Assembly: GCF_032062135.1 (NCBI RefSeq)
Contig: NC_092860.1
Coordinates: 130,872,755-130,936,754 of the forward strand
From: Pyxicephalus adspersus
Lineage: Eukaryota > Chordata > Amphibia > Anura > Pyxicephalidae
DNA: 64,000 bases
Reading direction: 5' to 3'
Of this stretch, positions 45,342-56,527 are shown piece by piece (position 1 is the first letter of the stretch; each line of letters begins with the position of its first letter). The translations under genes were made by a program, and so were the position numbers. A model generated the notes under the pieces. It made no database searches. It saw only the letters and a program-made list of their open reading frames with translations, and was not told the origin of the DNA.

Positions 45342-46073
45342 CTATGACATTAGCTTTTTTATCTGCCTATTGATGCGTCTTGCGACTCTCGGATTCTTCA
45401 ACTTTGCATTCTCTTCCATGTATTTTTCCCAGCTATTTTTATTGGTGGTCCCAATCACACAACAAGCAAGACGTGCACCCGCATTACCATTTTCCAAACT
45501 AGCCTGATTATTGCCTTTACCAAGATCATCAGCCATCTTGTGCACAACTATTGATCTTCCTATTGCAGAGAACTGACCATAGATGTTTGCTCCAAGATTC
45601 AGGATGTGATGCTGGATTTTGCCATTCCGGACACGGAAATTGCCGAAATCCCCTGGATGGTTTGGATGATCTACAGAATGTGGATTGTAATGTCCTCCTG
45701 CAGAATCACAGCCGTTACTGAGATCACCAAAATTGTGGATATGTATTGCTCTTAAAGACTGATTGACATCATGGGGAAAACCTTCTATGAAAAACGCTGC
45801 TTCCAACTCCCCATAAGGATAGGCCTGTTTGAACAAAATCTGTCCTTTAATTTTGAGTTCATCAGCATCCAATTTTGGGTTTGGTTGTAACTTACAGGTG
45901 GCATAGAGGCTTTTGTCTTCATTGTTTTTATCAGGAACTCCATTAAACATGGCATCATGTATTTCACTGATCTTTTGTGACATGGTTCTCATTTCTGACT
46001 GGCATGCCTGCCCTTCTTCTGCCATGGCTTCAAAAGAAGTGGCAAAAATCAGGATGGCCACCTGAAAAATCAT
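45342..46073 (-). CDS. SOD3: Extracellular superoxide dismutase [Cu-Zn], copy 1 (basic C-terminal tail)
   Basis: 243 residues, complete. It catalyses dismutation of superoxide to hydrogen peroxide and oxygen outside the cell. A hydrophobic signal peptide spans about residues 1-18 (IFQVAILIF core, AMA end). Metal ligands of the Cu/Zn SOD fold are all present: His111 and His113 (AIHIHNFGD), bridging His128 (GGHYNP), His136, His139 and Asp142 (HPGDFGN), and His178 (IVVHK). Arg201 is the active-site arginine; Cys60, Cys122, Cys204 and Cys205 fit the disulfides. NQS at 104 is a glycosylation site. The tail NPRVARRINRQIKK (227-240) resembles the heparin-binding tail of mammalian SOD3 but has no cysteine for interchain linkage. 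The whole coding sequence is one exon, with a splice acceptor (T-tract and TAG, exon start 46094) 21 nt before the ATG, so a non-coding first exon lies upstream. Convergent with CCDC149, as in human. Confidence 0.96.
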   Translation of the reverse strand: MIFQVAILIFATSFEAMAEEGQACQSEMRTMSQKISEIHDAMFNGVPDKNNEDKSLYATCKLQPNPKLDADELKIKGQILFKQAYPYGELEAAFFIEGFPHDVNQSLRAIHIHNFGDLSNGCDSAGGHYNPHSVDHPNHPGDFGNFRVRNGKIQHHILNLGANIYGQFSAIGRSIVVHKMADDLGKGNNQASLENGNAGARLACCVIGTTNKNSWEKYMEENAKLKNPRVARRINRQIKKLMS

Positions 46074-46094
46074 GTTGAAATGTTGTAATGTTTT
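46074..46094 (-). other. SOD3: SOD3 copy 1, 5' UTR part of coding exon, with acceptor
   Basis: On the minus strand a run of 17 T followed by TAG marks a strong acceptor; 21 nt of leader (AAAACATTACAACATTTCAA then C) precede the ATG. The non-coding first exon was not located. Confidence 0.7.
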
Positions 46095-47275
46095 CTAAAA
46101 AAAAAAAAAAAAAGGTTTAGAGTTACATTGTGAAATAACAGTATGATTTGTAACAAACCAATTATGTCTGCAAAGGTTCTCATTTATACAGGTCATTGTA
46201 TATCTAGTAGTGGTCGGTCACTTGTTGGTCCACTTGCTGTACTTGTTCTTGTAAAGATGTTTTTGCAGCTCTTCAACTGATGGGGAGCTGCAAAACATCA
46301 AACAGAAATGAGACCAGCTGAATGTGAATAACTACTACTAGATACACCAACCAACTGATTCTGTGTATTTATTTTATTAATGTTAAATATAACTGAAAAC
46401 TCATATAGACTGTCATATATCATTTTAATGTTGTTTCAAAAGTTTCTACTTTTTTTTTTTTTATATACTTATTGCGCACATAGAAACCATGATGGAGTCC
46501 ACATCTGTCCTGACAAACCTTGCACAGGCGTTATGCACCATTGTCATTACTGATAAGTCTGTCCTGAGCCTATGATAAAGGCCGTGCTTGCAAACAGGAC
46601 GCTGTCAAAAAAGGCTGCATAAAAACACCAGCGCCAGAGCAACATAAGGCTGCATTTAACTAATGCTGGCTTATTTTTATATGCATGGCCAAGGCTTTGC
46701 TGGTCCCTCCTGGACAGGGGAAACGCAAAGATGAATATGGCCGGCCACACATGTTCTTGAGGTAAGTAAAGTAGCAATTTATATTTAATTTTCCACAATA
46801 TAGAATTATGGAATCATAAAATTATAAAATCTGATTTTTTTATGAAATGAAATAAAATATGAGCAACATTCATTTTTATATTTGCATGTGTTTTTCACAA
46901 GTAAGCCCTAGAGAAAAATGCTTTTTAAAATAGGTTTCAAAAAAACAGAACAAACCACTAATACTATATTAAAAAATTATTGCATCTGATAAAGAACATT
47001 TAATAGGCCTCCAGTATGTACTAACATTCAGTTATAATCTTAAAGCTATCCATAGATTTACCACTGTGAATTAATATTTAAGGGTTCTTAAAAATGAGTG
47101 TTCTAGCAATGTCCATAATCGTTTATGATCCTTTCAAATGTAATTCAAAGCAAGGCAGTACCATGCATTGCCCTGTGTTGTGGCACACTACAATGCAGGT
47201 GCATTGGGGTGCCATTTAAAACAAACAGTACCACGGTGCATTTCCATGTTCTACTGCAATAGAATTGAACCTCTT

Positions 47276-47409
47276 AGATTGTAAGCTCTTCGGCAGAGTC
47301 CTCTCCTCCTCCTGTGTCCTTATCTGTATTCGTCTGTCATTTGGAGTCCCTATTTAATGTACAGTGCTGCGTAACATGTTGGCGCTATATAAATCCTGTT
47401 TAAAAATAA
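47276..47409 (+). repeat. 3' tail of CR1/L2/Rex1-like LINE
   Basis: AGATTGTAAGCTCTTCGGCA, CTGTCATTTGGAGTCCC, ACAGTGCTGCGTAACATG and TTGGCGCTATATAAATCC in order, as in the other tails. Confidence 0.8.
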
Positions 47410-48299
47410 TGGCCTAAAAGTCTCCTACATTCAAACCTAATATATTCCTATATTTATAAAAGTATAGATGACACTTTTCTGCAAAACTTAAATTTTGAAC
47501 TCATTTGTTTCAAACTATCTGATCTTCACTTTTACTATTTTAAAAATTTAAATTAAAAAATTTCTAATAAATCTGGCGGTTTGAAAAGTAGTAATTAGGT
47601 AAAAAAAAACCAAGGCTTTTTTTACATATGCAATCTCAAGTTTCATTTCTTGTAGATTTTAAGTTGCAAAGCTGAGAAGAGTTGCAGCAAGGTGATAGCA
47701 CCCAGCACTCTGGCGGCTTTTATTGTCTGTCATGTTGTCCCTCTGGTTTTAATATTCTAGGTATCTAAATCAGAACTAGAATGCAAACAAGGGCTTGATA
47801 CCTTTTTCCAAATTTCCTGATTAGAGCATTAGTTCTGGGTTAGGCACTTGAAAAATAGTGAATAGCCCAGCTAGATGCCCAGATTTCAAATGCAACATTG
47901 TAATCCTATTCTTTTAATTTACCCACAGTTGATATCTAATGGAAATATTTGTGATGGAACAATGCCATGCTTGGATATGAAATAAAGGATTCATCTTTAC
48001 CTGTCAAAAAAACAAAAACCTATATCCTGTATTTAAAATAAGGGTCTGGAATTCCATGGGGGGGGTGAATCTGGAAGACAGACTATAATTCTGGGATAAT
48101 TACAGGTTTTACTTTACACCTGGAGACAAAGGTTCTCTTTCTAATTGGCTGATTGTTACATGAAATAAAAGAACCTTTTACATTCTAAATGAGTGCTTTG
48201 GTTTATTATTTACAAATATTTTAATCAGAACATCACATTTGTGAATATTGTTTTGTAAGGGATATGTACCTGTATTCACTTTTGTTGTTTTAAATGCAT

Positions 48300-48440
48300 A
48301 CTTTTATTATTAATAATATTTATAATAATAAACAGTATTTATATAGCACCAATATATTGGGGGTTACAAATGACAGACAGATACAGACATTGAGACAGGA
48401 GGAGGAGAGGACCCTGCCCCGAAGAGCTTACAATCTAGGA
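48300..48440 (-). repeat. 3' tail of CR1/L2/Rex1-like LINE
   Basis: Minus strand: AGATTGTAAGCTCTTCGGGG to GGTGCTATATAAATACTG and (ATT/AAT)n at the left end. The GCGCTGCGTAATATG part is mutated. Confidence 0.8.
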
Positions 48441-50940
48441 ATTTGGGGAAGTATCACACAACAGGTTCCAGAAAGCTTTGCTATTCTACACTCTGCACAA
48501 CTCTAATCAATGGTAGTTTTTTTGCTATATGGGAATGAATATCCAGGACTGTAATTCATCCTTTGTGTGTGGGGTGTCATGGAATTGTCTAGTGTCCTGC
48601 ACTCAAACTCTAATAACACAGATGTCATCATTGACTGTTTAGTACCAGCGAAGGCACAAAGACAAAGTGTACATCATATGGTAGACATCGGAGAAAGATG
48701 AGTATAAATAAAGACTAAAAAATACACATGGGGGGAAAGGTGTCCAGAAGTAGATAAGAGACCAGGTTTGTATGTATCATAAAGTCTATTCATAAAGCAG
48801 TAAATTCATTAAACATTCTGTGGTGGAAAATCATTCACTGCCACTGAAACACATGAAGCTGGAAGACCCTCTACCTAGACATTTGGTGAATGTCATATTC
48901 ACTGCTTTATAAATACACTTCTAAAAAGAATAATTTAGAGTTTGGCTTTGTGACCAGTGTTGATCTCTTAACCATAAGATGTAACCACATAATGTGCGGA
49001 ACACAAAATCTGAGGGTTAGAATCCCTGCAAGGATATCAGTGCTGTCTATGTCACTGTTCATATTTATCTCACCCATTAAGGGTCTGTGACACCCGTCGC
49101 CTCGATAGAAAATGAGGGTGTTTCTTCCTCATAGGGGGACAGAGACTTTTTTTGGCTTAGGCTGTGTTTTAAAGTGGAACTAAACTCCAAAAATTAAAAA
49201 TTTGCCAAAGGGACCAAAGAAGTCCTGGCAGCCCCAGGGTATATTGGGACACCCAGCATATTCGTAGCTTTTGTTTTTAGAAGAAAGCAATCGAGCAGCT
49301 ATGTGTTATTTATTGCAAAGGGTACATCACTTTTATCTTTCTGCAATAAAGACTTGCTAAGGAAGGGAGAGTTGAAATCACATGGTTCACACATCTCATG
49401 CAAAGTACCATCTGTAAAAACCCCACATGCTTTATTTATGAAAAACTAGACACCAGCAGGGAATAGGGATTGTTAAGGGGCAAAACTAGAGAAATCTAAT
49501 AGGATGAAAACAGCAATATTGGTAACACAGGACTAATATTTCTACTTGTAGGTGGAATTACACTTTATGGAGTAATCCAGTGGACTGTTGTGTAAGTTTG
49601 TTCCATGAAAAGTTAAGTTCCAAGAAATATGGAGGAGCCAGGATTATTTGGCAAGATTCATTCACAAATATTGACTCAGCAGTGAATAGTGAGAAGTGTT
49701 GTTTCTGTTCAGACTAATTTAACAGGATGGTTACTTTCTGTGGTACACCAACAAAGAATTACTATTCTACCTAGATAAATAGCAAGAGTTAGAATAACAA
49801 ACGCTGGGTCAGATTATTAAAATATAAATATTAGTGTATAAGAAATGATTGGATTCATTATTTTGTGCGGCAAGGGTCCAAGGCAAAAACAAGGCTGATG
49901 TAGTTTTAAACATGAAGAGCAGATGAATTCTATATTGACCAATCAGATTAATTTTACTGCAGGTTTGGAAATATAATCAACCGTCTAATTTGATTCTATC
50001 TGATGGGGCTTAATTTTACTGTCATTCTCTTTTATAGAACAATCTTATAAATAATTGTGCTCTATTCATACAAATGGCTCTGTTTATAAAAAAAAGGGAA
50101 TCCTCAAACTTTCTCTTGAATCTTCCAGGTCCACATGTTTCAAGGGAGTAATTGATTCCCACCAAGGAATTTTAGATTCTCTGTTTTATAAATAGGGCAC
50201 ACAGAGTCTTATCTATAAATAATAATAATAACCTGAACATTTATAGAATATTTCAAGAAAACAAGTGCAGTTTGCCAAATGTTTCTGCAATGCAGGCATG
50301 TTCTGGCCACCTGCTAACTTCTTTGTTCAGACAATGCTGTCCCAGATAAGAACGTTTGGAAATGTTAGTATCAAATCAGTGTAGAGAGGGGTAAAGGCAG
50401 AAAAAGAGATTGGTATTGCAGAATAAATATTATAGGTTAATATTGTTGAATAAAATGGGGTTTACACCACTCCAATTATCTGGTTTACAAAGTGGGCATG
50501 CAACATGCAAGGTCTTCACCCTGTCCAGATTCTGTTCACTGTCTGACCTCATCAAGGAACAAAAATAGCTTTTGGGTTAAAGTGTGTTTCAGCAATTTTT
50601 AAAATAAACAAATGCATAAAAAACACTTTTAAAAAGGAATTGTAAAAACAAGCAATACATAACCTCTATTTTGTGAGATATTTATGTACAATTTCTTCAA
50701 ACCAGATGGGAGCAACTGAATATTATTTGTAATGGACAAAACACAAAACAATGCAAATAAATTATTATTATTATCATAATAATATGGTTCTGACTCCTCT
50801 AAGCCTCTTTGAATGTATTAAAACTCTGTTGTTGTTTTGTGTTCTTTTCTCCTGTACACTACTCAAAATCTGGTGCTATTGATAGTTATAAACATGGTCT
50901 GGTGTTAAATATTCCAGATAATGGTCATTTAAGTACAGTA

Positions 50941-51074
50941 TGCTGTGATTCTTGTTTTTACTTATCAAGAAAAAAATGATGACTCTAGTAGTTTCAGTTG
51001 ACAGTTAAGATGCTGTGATTCTTGTTTTTACTTATCAAAAAACAAAATTTTGACTCTAGTAGTTTCAGTTGACA
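50941..51074. repeat. Direct duplication, about 63-bp units, period 70
   Basis: Two copies (50941-51003 and 51011-51074) start TGCTGTGATTCTTGTTTTTA and end CTAGTAGTTTCAGTTGACA, with few differences in an A-rich middle. Confidence 0.95.
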
Positions 51075-51174
51075 TAGGATCATAGCTTCAACACAGGGAA
51101 ACTAGCATTGTGTTCATATATATTGGACAACTGGTGCAGATATGACCTGTGCAAGGGAAGGTAGCACTGGACCC

Positions 51175-51290
51175 ATGGCTGAGCCTTTCTTGTTGGAACA
51201 AACAGGGGCATAGTGATAGGGAATTACATCATAAACATGGAGGTCAATTAGGAAGAATAATATATTATATGGATATAAAACATAACACTA
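51175..51290. repeat. Left member of a diverged direct repeat flanking the Copia remnant
   Basis: CCTTTCTTGTTGGAACAAAC, then AATTACATCATAAACATG, GGAAGAATAATATATTAT and ATAAAACATAACACTA occur in the same order and orientation at 54612-54760. These may be remnants of the two LTRs, but terminal TG...CA ends are not convincing. Confidence 0.4.
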
Positions 51291-51599
51291 TTACCTTGTG
51301 GCATGACTATTAATTATAGCAAACTATATGCATTTTACAACCAATTGCACGTTTACTTTGAGGTCATTTTGCAAATTCCTAAGTTTGGAGCTGGTTGGGA
51401 GATCAACTCTTCTTTTACAGCTCTATCCCACATTTGCTTCCCATGACCAGGTAGCTTTTGCACTTCTTCTCATGACCCTGGCTCAGCCTGTGGCACTGTA
51501 TGAACCATATATAACAAGTGATGCCTCCTTGGCATCTTGGGATCTGGCTACGGTCTAGTGTCCGTTGTATTGAGGTTGAAGTTGTTGTTTAGATAGTGT

Positions 51600-54590
51600 T
51601 CACTAGATAACTTCCATAGGCTTCTGACACATTATTGTTTCAATAATAATTACATTACTGCTAATTTTTACATTATTGCTATCTGGAGTTCTGTAACCTT
51701 TTTGAGATTAACTATAAAAAATATTTTTTTCTGTAGCATTCCTATTTCGTAAGCTTTGGAACATGTATAAAATAACATGGCCTTCAATTGTCACCATACT
51801 GTCCTGGTTGATGAGCATGGTTACTTGCAGGAGGAATCATTTCAAGAGTTGGAGCATTTACTGCATCTTTGATATGTATCTTTCTGGTCACTGCTTGAGA
51901 TGAAGAGCAGTGTAGATAACTTTTCTCAATATCATCTGAGACCATATAGTGTCTATTAACGGCTGTCATTCTTTCAACCTTGATTTGATCAATCTGAATG
52001 AAGGTCTTTTCACTATTGACCATATGACTTATAGCTCCAAAGTCAATGCACTGGATTAGGCACCCTCTTTTGAGTGAATAGACCCAGTATCTCAAATTTA
52101 TTATTTATTATTATTATTATTATTAATAAACAGGATTTATATAGCGCCAACATATTACGCAGCGCTGTACATTAAATAGGGATTGCAAATGACAGACTAA
52201 TACAGACAGTGATACAGGAGGAGAGGACCCTGCCCCAAAGAGCTTATAATCTAGTAGGTGGGGGAATTTCACACACAATAGGATGGGAGATATGTAGTGG
52301 TGGGAAGTAGTGGTGGTTTCAAATGACAGAAGAAGCCGGGTAGGCAAGTTTGAAAAAATGGGTTTTGACCGCTCTTTTAAATGAGCAGAAAGTAGGAGCA
52401 AGCCGAATAGGACGAGGAAGACCATTCCAGAGAGTTGGGGCAGCTCTAAAGAAGTCTTGTATCGGTGCGTCTGATGAGGTTATGAGTGAGGAAGTCATTA
52501 GTAGCTCATTGGAGGAGCAGAGAGAGCGGCAGGGGGAGTATTTTTTACCATGTCAGAAATGTAAGTTGGACAATAACTGTGTAGGGATTTGAAGGCAAAG
52601 CACAGGAGCTTAAATTTGATTCTAAGGTGAAATGGAAGCCAATGGAGAGAACTACAAAGAGATGCAGCGGAAGAGGAGCGGAGGGAAGGATGGATGAGTC
52701 TGGCTGCAGCATTCATGATAGATTGTAGAGGAGAGAGTCGGGTTAGTGGAATACCAGAGAGGAGGAGGTTACAGTAGTCCAGACGAGAGATTATAAGAGC
52801 ATGTACAAGGAGTTACGTGGTCTCAGGGGACAGGTAGGGGCGGATTTTGGAGATGTTGCGTAGGTGAAAGTGACAGGACCTGGAAATGTTCTGAATATGG
52901 GGGTAAATGAGAGGGCAGAATCGAAGGTGACGCCAAGACAGCGTGCCTGAGGGGAGGGCCGAATAACAGTGTTGTTAACAGTTAGATATATGTCAGGGGG
53001 AGATTTGGAATTTGAGGGGGGGATGATGATGAGTTCTGTTTTATCTCGGTTGAGTTTCAGGAATCGGTCAGACATCCATGATGAGATGGCTGACAAGCAG
53101 CATGAGACCTTATCCAGGACTGAGGGAGACAGGTCGGGTGGACAGATAAATTTGAGTGTCATCAGCATATAGCTGGTACTGTAAGCCAAAAGAGGATATG
53201 AGACTACCGAGAGAGGAGGTGTACAGAGAAAAGAGAACCGGTCCAAGGACTGACCCTTGGGGAACACCAACAGGAAGGAGAGTGGGTGAGGAGGAGTTAC
53301 CATTGAAAGAAACCTTAAAGGATAGGAAGCAAACCAAGAGAGAGCAGTGTCACAGATACTAATGGAGCGCATGATTTGTATTAGAAGAGGGTAATCAACA
53401 GTGTCAAAAGCAGAGGAAAGATCAAGGAGAAGGAGCAGGGAAAAGTTGCCTTGAGACTTAGCTCTGATGAGGTCATTGGCCACTTTATTAAGGGCTGTTT
53501 CGGTGGAATGGGCAGCTCTAAAACCAGACTGGAGGGGGTCAAGGAGAGAGTCGGTGCTCAGGTAATGGGTGAGTCTTTTGTAGACAAGGCGTTCAAGAAG
53601 TTTGGAGACATATGGGAGAAGGGAGATAGGACGGTAGTTGGAGGGTAGGGAGGGGTCCAGTGAGGGTTTCTTTAGGATAGGGAGAATTATGGCATGCGGA
53701 GGGGTATTTACCAGTAGAAAGGGAGAGGTTGAATAGTTCGGTTAGGGCAGGGGCTAGGGTGGAGGAATGGGCACAGAGTATATCGGAGATGATGAGAGAG
53801 TAACAGGGCTGAGGGAGGCCAGTGATGATTTACAGGTGGAAGGGGTGGGTATGGCTGGAAGGGGAGGGTTTGGCTTTCTCAAATGTCTTCATTTTATATT
53901 ATTTACATTCTAGCTTTTCAGATTCTGCCTTTAAATGACCTATATTTTTGCACACAAAACATGAACAATGCTATTATTGTAATCATTGATTTTTATGATT
54001 GTGCTTATTCTCCTGTATAAATTTTTTGACTCTTAGCACTTCTGCCTTTTGCTCATAAAAATACACAAGTTTGGTTTTAACATTTTTCAAGGTACGCTTA
54101 TCATCTGGATGAGTATCAAGTACTATAAAACAGACCCCTTAGTAGAAGTGCTGCTATATAGGGCTTCTGGCTCTAAAGTTATTTTATAGTCCTGCATGTT
54201 GTAGCCTTTTACTGGCATGGTCTGCTGTGGATTTATAATTTTTATTGCTCAGATTTGCACTTTCGTGTACTTTCTTTAGCCGCTCTTACATTTCTTTTGT
54301 CATTTCACACTTGTATATGTGCACAATTTTAATATAATTTAAAGACAGGTGTGTGTGGTCCATAGGTGTGTTTGTTGTAGGCTCTACACTTCGTTGTACT
54401 GCTTCCTCTGAGCAGTGTTTTCATTCTGATTAGCCACTACAAATCTTGAAACACTATCAGTAGACATCTTAATGCTTCTGACCTTTTCTTTGGTAAATAC
54501 TGTTTTTTTATAACTTTGTATCTGTGCAAGTATTTGGTTATAGTTGGGTCCCATCATTTTTTTGGAAAGCTGTTGCATATACAGTATGAG
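51600..54590 (-). mobile_element. Ty1/Copia-like retrotransposon remnant, split by a LINE
   Basis: Minus strand. The 5' part (54590 to 53885) contains a CCHC-like zinc knuckle, CFVCKNIGHLKAE followed by Ser where the last Cys is expected. The 3' part (52097 to about 51784) contains DFGAISHMVNSEKTF, the aspartic-protease motif of Copia gag-pol (D-S/T-G-A-S-x-H) with the serine or threonine replaced by Phe, then KIHIKDAVNAPTLE. Reverse transcriptase, integrase and RNase H are not seen, so most of pol is deleted. The element is dead. A LINE occupies 52098-53876. Limits are approximate. Confidence 0.7.
52098..53876 (-). mobile_element. 5'-truncated CR1/L2/Rex1-like LINE, inactive
   Basis: Minus-strand reverse-transcriptase part of ORF2: LDLSSAFDTVDYPLL, then [20 protein letters not shown] and [13 protein letters not shown] (the catalytic YADD), LNRDKTELIII, and near the end HWLPFHLRIKFKLLC. 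The pieces lie in different frames (for example 52791-53483 and 53110-53337 overlap), so frameshifts have destroyed the frame. The 3' tail carries TTGTAAGCTCTTTGGGGCAG, ACAGCGCTGCGTAATATG and TTGGCGCTATATAAATCC and ends in (AAT)n. The 8-bp TCTCAAAT flanks both sides (52090-52097 and 53877-53884) as target duplication. It is inserted in the same orientation as the surrounding Copia remnant. Confidence 0.85.
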
Positions 54591-54611
54591 TCTTACCAGT
54601 CATGATAGTGC

Positions 54612-54760
54612 TGAACATATGACTAAGCCCTTCTTGTTCAAAACAAACAGGAAAACAGTAAAAGAAAATTACATTATAATTATGTAGTACTACTAGGAGG
54701 ATTAATACATTATACAGGCATTAAACATAAAACTAGTGGACTAGTATAACACTACTATAC
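54612..54760. repeat. Right member of the diverged direct repeat flanking the Copia remnant
   Basis: CCCTTCTTGTTCAAAACAAA, AATTACATTATAATTATG, AGGAGGATTAATACATTA and ATTAAACATAAAACTA, in the same order as 51175-51290. Possible 5' LTR remnant of the minus-strand Copia element. Confidence 0.4.
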
Positions 54761-54822
54761 AAAACTAATAATCTAATATCCCCTCCTATTGTGTGCTATT
54801 TCCCCCCTCCTGTTGTTAGATT

Positions 54823-55113
54823 ATTATTATTATTATTATTAATAATAAACAGGATTTATATAGCGTCAACATATTACGCAGCGCTGTACATTAAATAGGG
54901 GTTGCAAATGACAGACAGATACACACAGTGATACAGGAGGAGAGGACCCTGCCCCGAAGAGCTTACAATCTAGTAGGTGATCCTAGTAGGTCTAGTAGGT
55001 GAGTCCTCTCCTCTTCCTGTGTCATTGTATCAATCTGTCATTTGCAACTCCTATTTATTGTACAGCGCTGCATAATATGTTGGCGCTATATAAATACCAT
55101 TTATTAATAATAA
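54823..55113. repeat. Head-to-head palindrome of two LINE 3' tails
   Basis: The left arm (54823-54977, minus orientation) and right arm (about 54998-55113, plus orientation) are both the CR1/L2/Rex1 tail, each ending outward in ATT/AAT triplets. The junction contains three short copies of TAGTAGGT. The result is an inverted repeat with arms of about 120-150 bp. Confidence 0.85.
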
Positions 55114-56109
55114 TATGAAGGAATAATAAGCAAAAGTATAATAAATGGATATGATTGTTGCACCTACTAACAAAGCATACTAACAATTGTAACTACACAT
55201 AACCTTTGTCATGGCTCATAGAAGTTTTAGAAGAAGTAGCAAAGAGTGTGTTTGCTGCAGGAATACTAATAAAAAATGTAATATATTTTCTTCATCAGAA
55301 AAGTATGATAAAAAAATTGTGGGTAAGGCAATCCATAAAATGGTTATTCAATAACTTTGTTCCACTGTAATTCCAGTCACCAGCCATTACAGAGGTAGGC
55401 AGATGAGAACTGCTGCTTTGTGTTCTAGTCACTATTACTAGTTCTATAGCACAAGCATGTGAATTTTTTATGTTTTAGTGACATGTACAAAAGCTATTTA
55501 CCTGTGTTGTAGAGATTCCAGTGTTTTGTTAACAAGACTGTTGTAGCGGTCCTGCGTACAATGAGACAAGCAGTAGTAGGGGTTCTATGTCCAGTGGGTA
55601 AGGAAGTAGTAGGGGTCCCGGGTCCCGTGTGACAGTTCCTGGGTCCAGTACAGCATGCAGCTGGGATGAGAGCAAAGGTGAACAGTCCAGTGTGGAGTGC
55701 AGTAAGCCTATGATGATTTTTGGTTTTGTAACACCAAACTGGGAGGGATTACACATTAGGATACACATTCCAGTAATCTGTGTTTTTTGGATGAAGTTCA
55801 TTATACTTTAGTTACGTAACCAACTCTACTCATCTAATCTGTGCTAGTTCATAACTGATTTATGTAACTTCCAAAGTTTCCTTCCTGGCAAACACATTCT
55901 GTCAACAACATTGGAAATAATAAAAAGTCATCATACATACAGCTTTGTATGTTAATAATTGTTTTATCGTATTTATTTTATTTATTTGTTTTATCCTAAC
56001 TTTACAACATGAGAAATAAGAATACTTTGACATGAGAAGAAATGCATTCAGAGCAGTTCTCTGCGTTAAAAGGTGGCATGGCTACATTGCACTAAACTTT
56101 GGGTGTGAT
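55114..56109. other. Intergenic, nothing recognised
   Basis: No exon or clear element. Short frames here lack any recognisable similarity. Confidence 0.45.
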
Positions 56110-56527
56110 TTAACGTGTCATGGCATCTTATTTTACTTGCAGTCCACACTGCACTCATATAACCTCATCACACGCACGCCACCAACACTTTTCTAGAGCT
56201 GCCCCAACTCTCTGGAATGGTCTTCCTCGTCCTGTTTGGCTTGCTCCAACTTTCTGCTCATTTAAAAGAGCTCTCAAAACACATTTTTTCAAACTTGCCT
56301 ACCCGTCTTTTGAAACCATCACTACTTCCCACCACTACATATCTCCCATCCTATTGTGTGTTACTTCCCCCACCTCCTAGATTGTAAGCTCTTTGGGGCA
56401 GGGTCCTCTAATCGTGTGTCACTGTCTGTATCTGTCTGTCATTTGCAAACCCTATTTAATATACAGCGCTGTGTAATATGTTGGCGCTATATAAATCCTG
56501 TTTATTAATATTAATAATAATAATATA
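56110..56527 (+). mobile_element. CR1/L2/Rex1-like LINE, 3' end fragment
   Basis: Plus strand. Encodes the last part of ORF2 (HFSRAAPTLWNGLPRPV, then FKRALKTHFFKLAY), followed by the complete 3' UTR tail ending ATATAAATCCTGTTTATTAA and (AAT)n. It extends further 5' than the other tail copies apart from 52098-53876. Confidence 0.85.

Larger units (their letters stand above)
46095..51174. other. Intergenic or SOD3 5' intron
   Basis: No coding region recognised. Holds two LINE tails (47276 and 48300) and a direct duplication (50941). The unseen 5' exon and promoter of SOD3 copy 1 must lie in or beyond this stretch. Confidence 0.6.

Noticed and set aside
52791..53483. 230-residue frame as a functional gene
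   Set aside because: It is a LINE reverse-transcriptase fragment; the catalytic YADD part lies in another frame, so it is a frameshifted relic and not a host gene.
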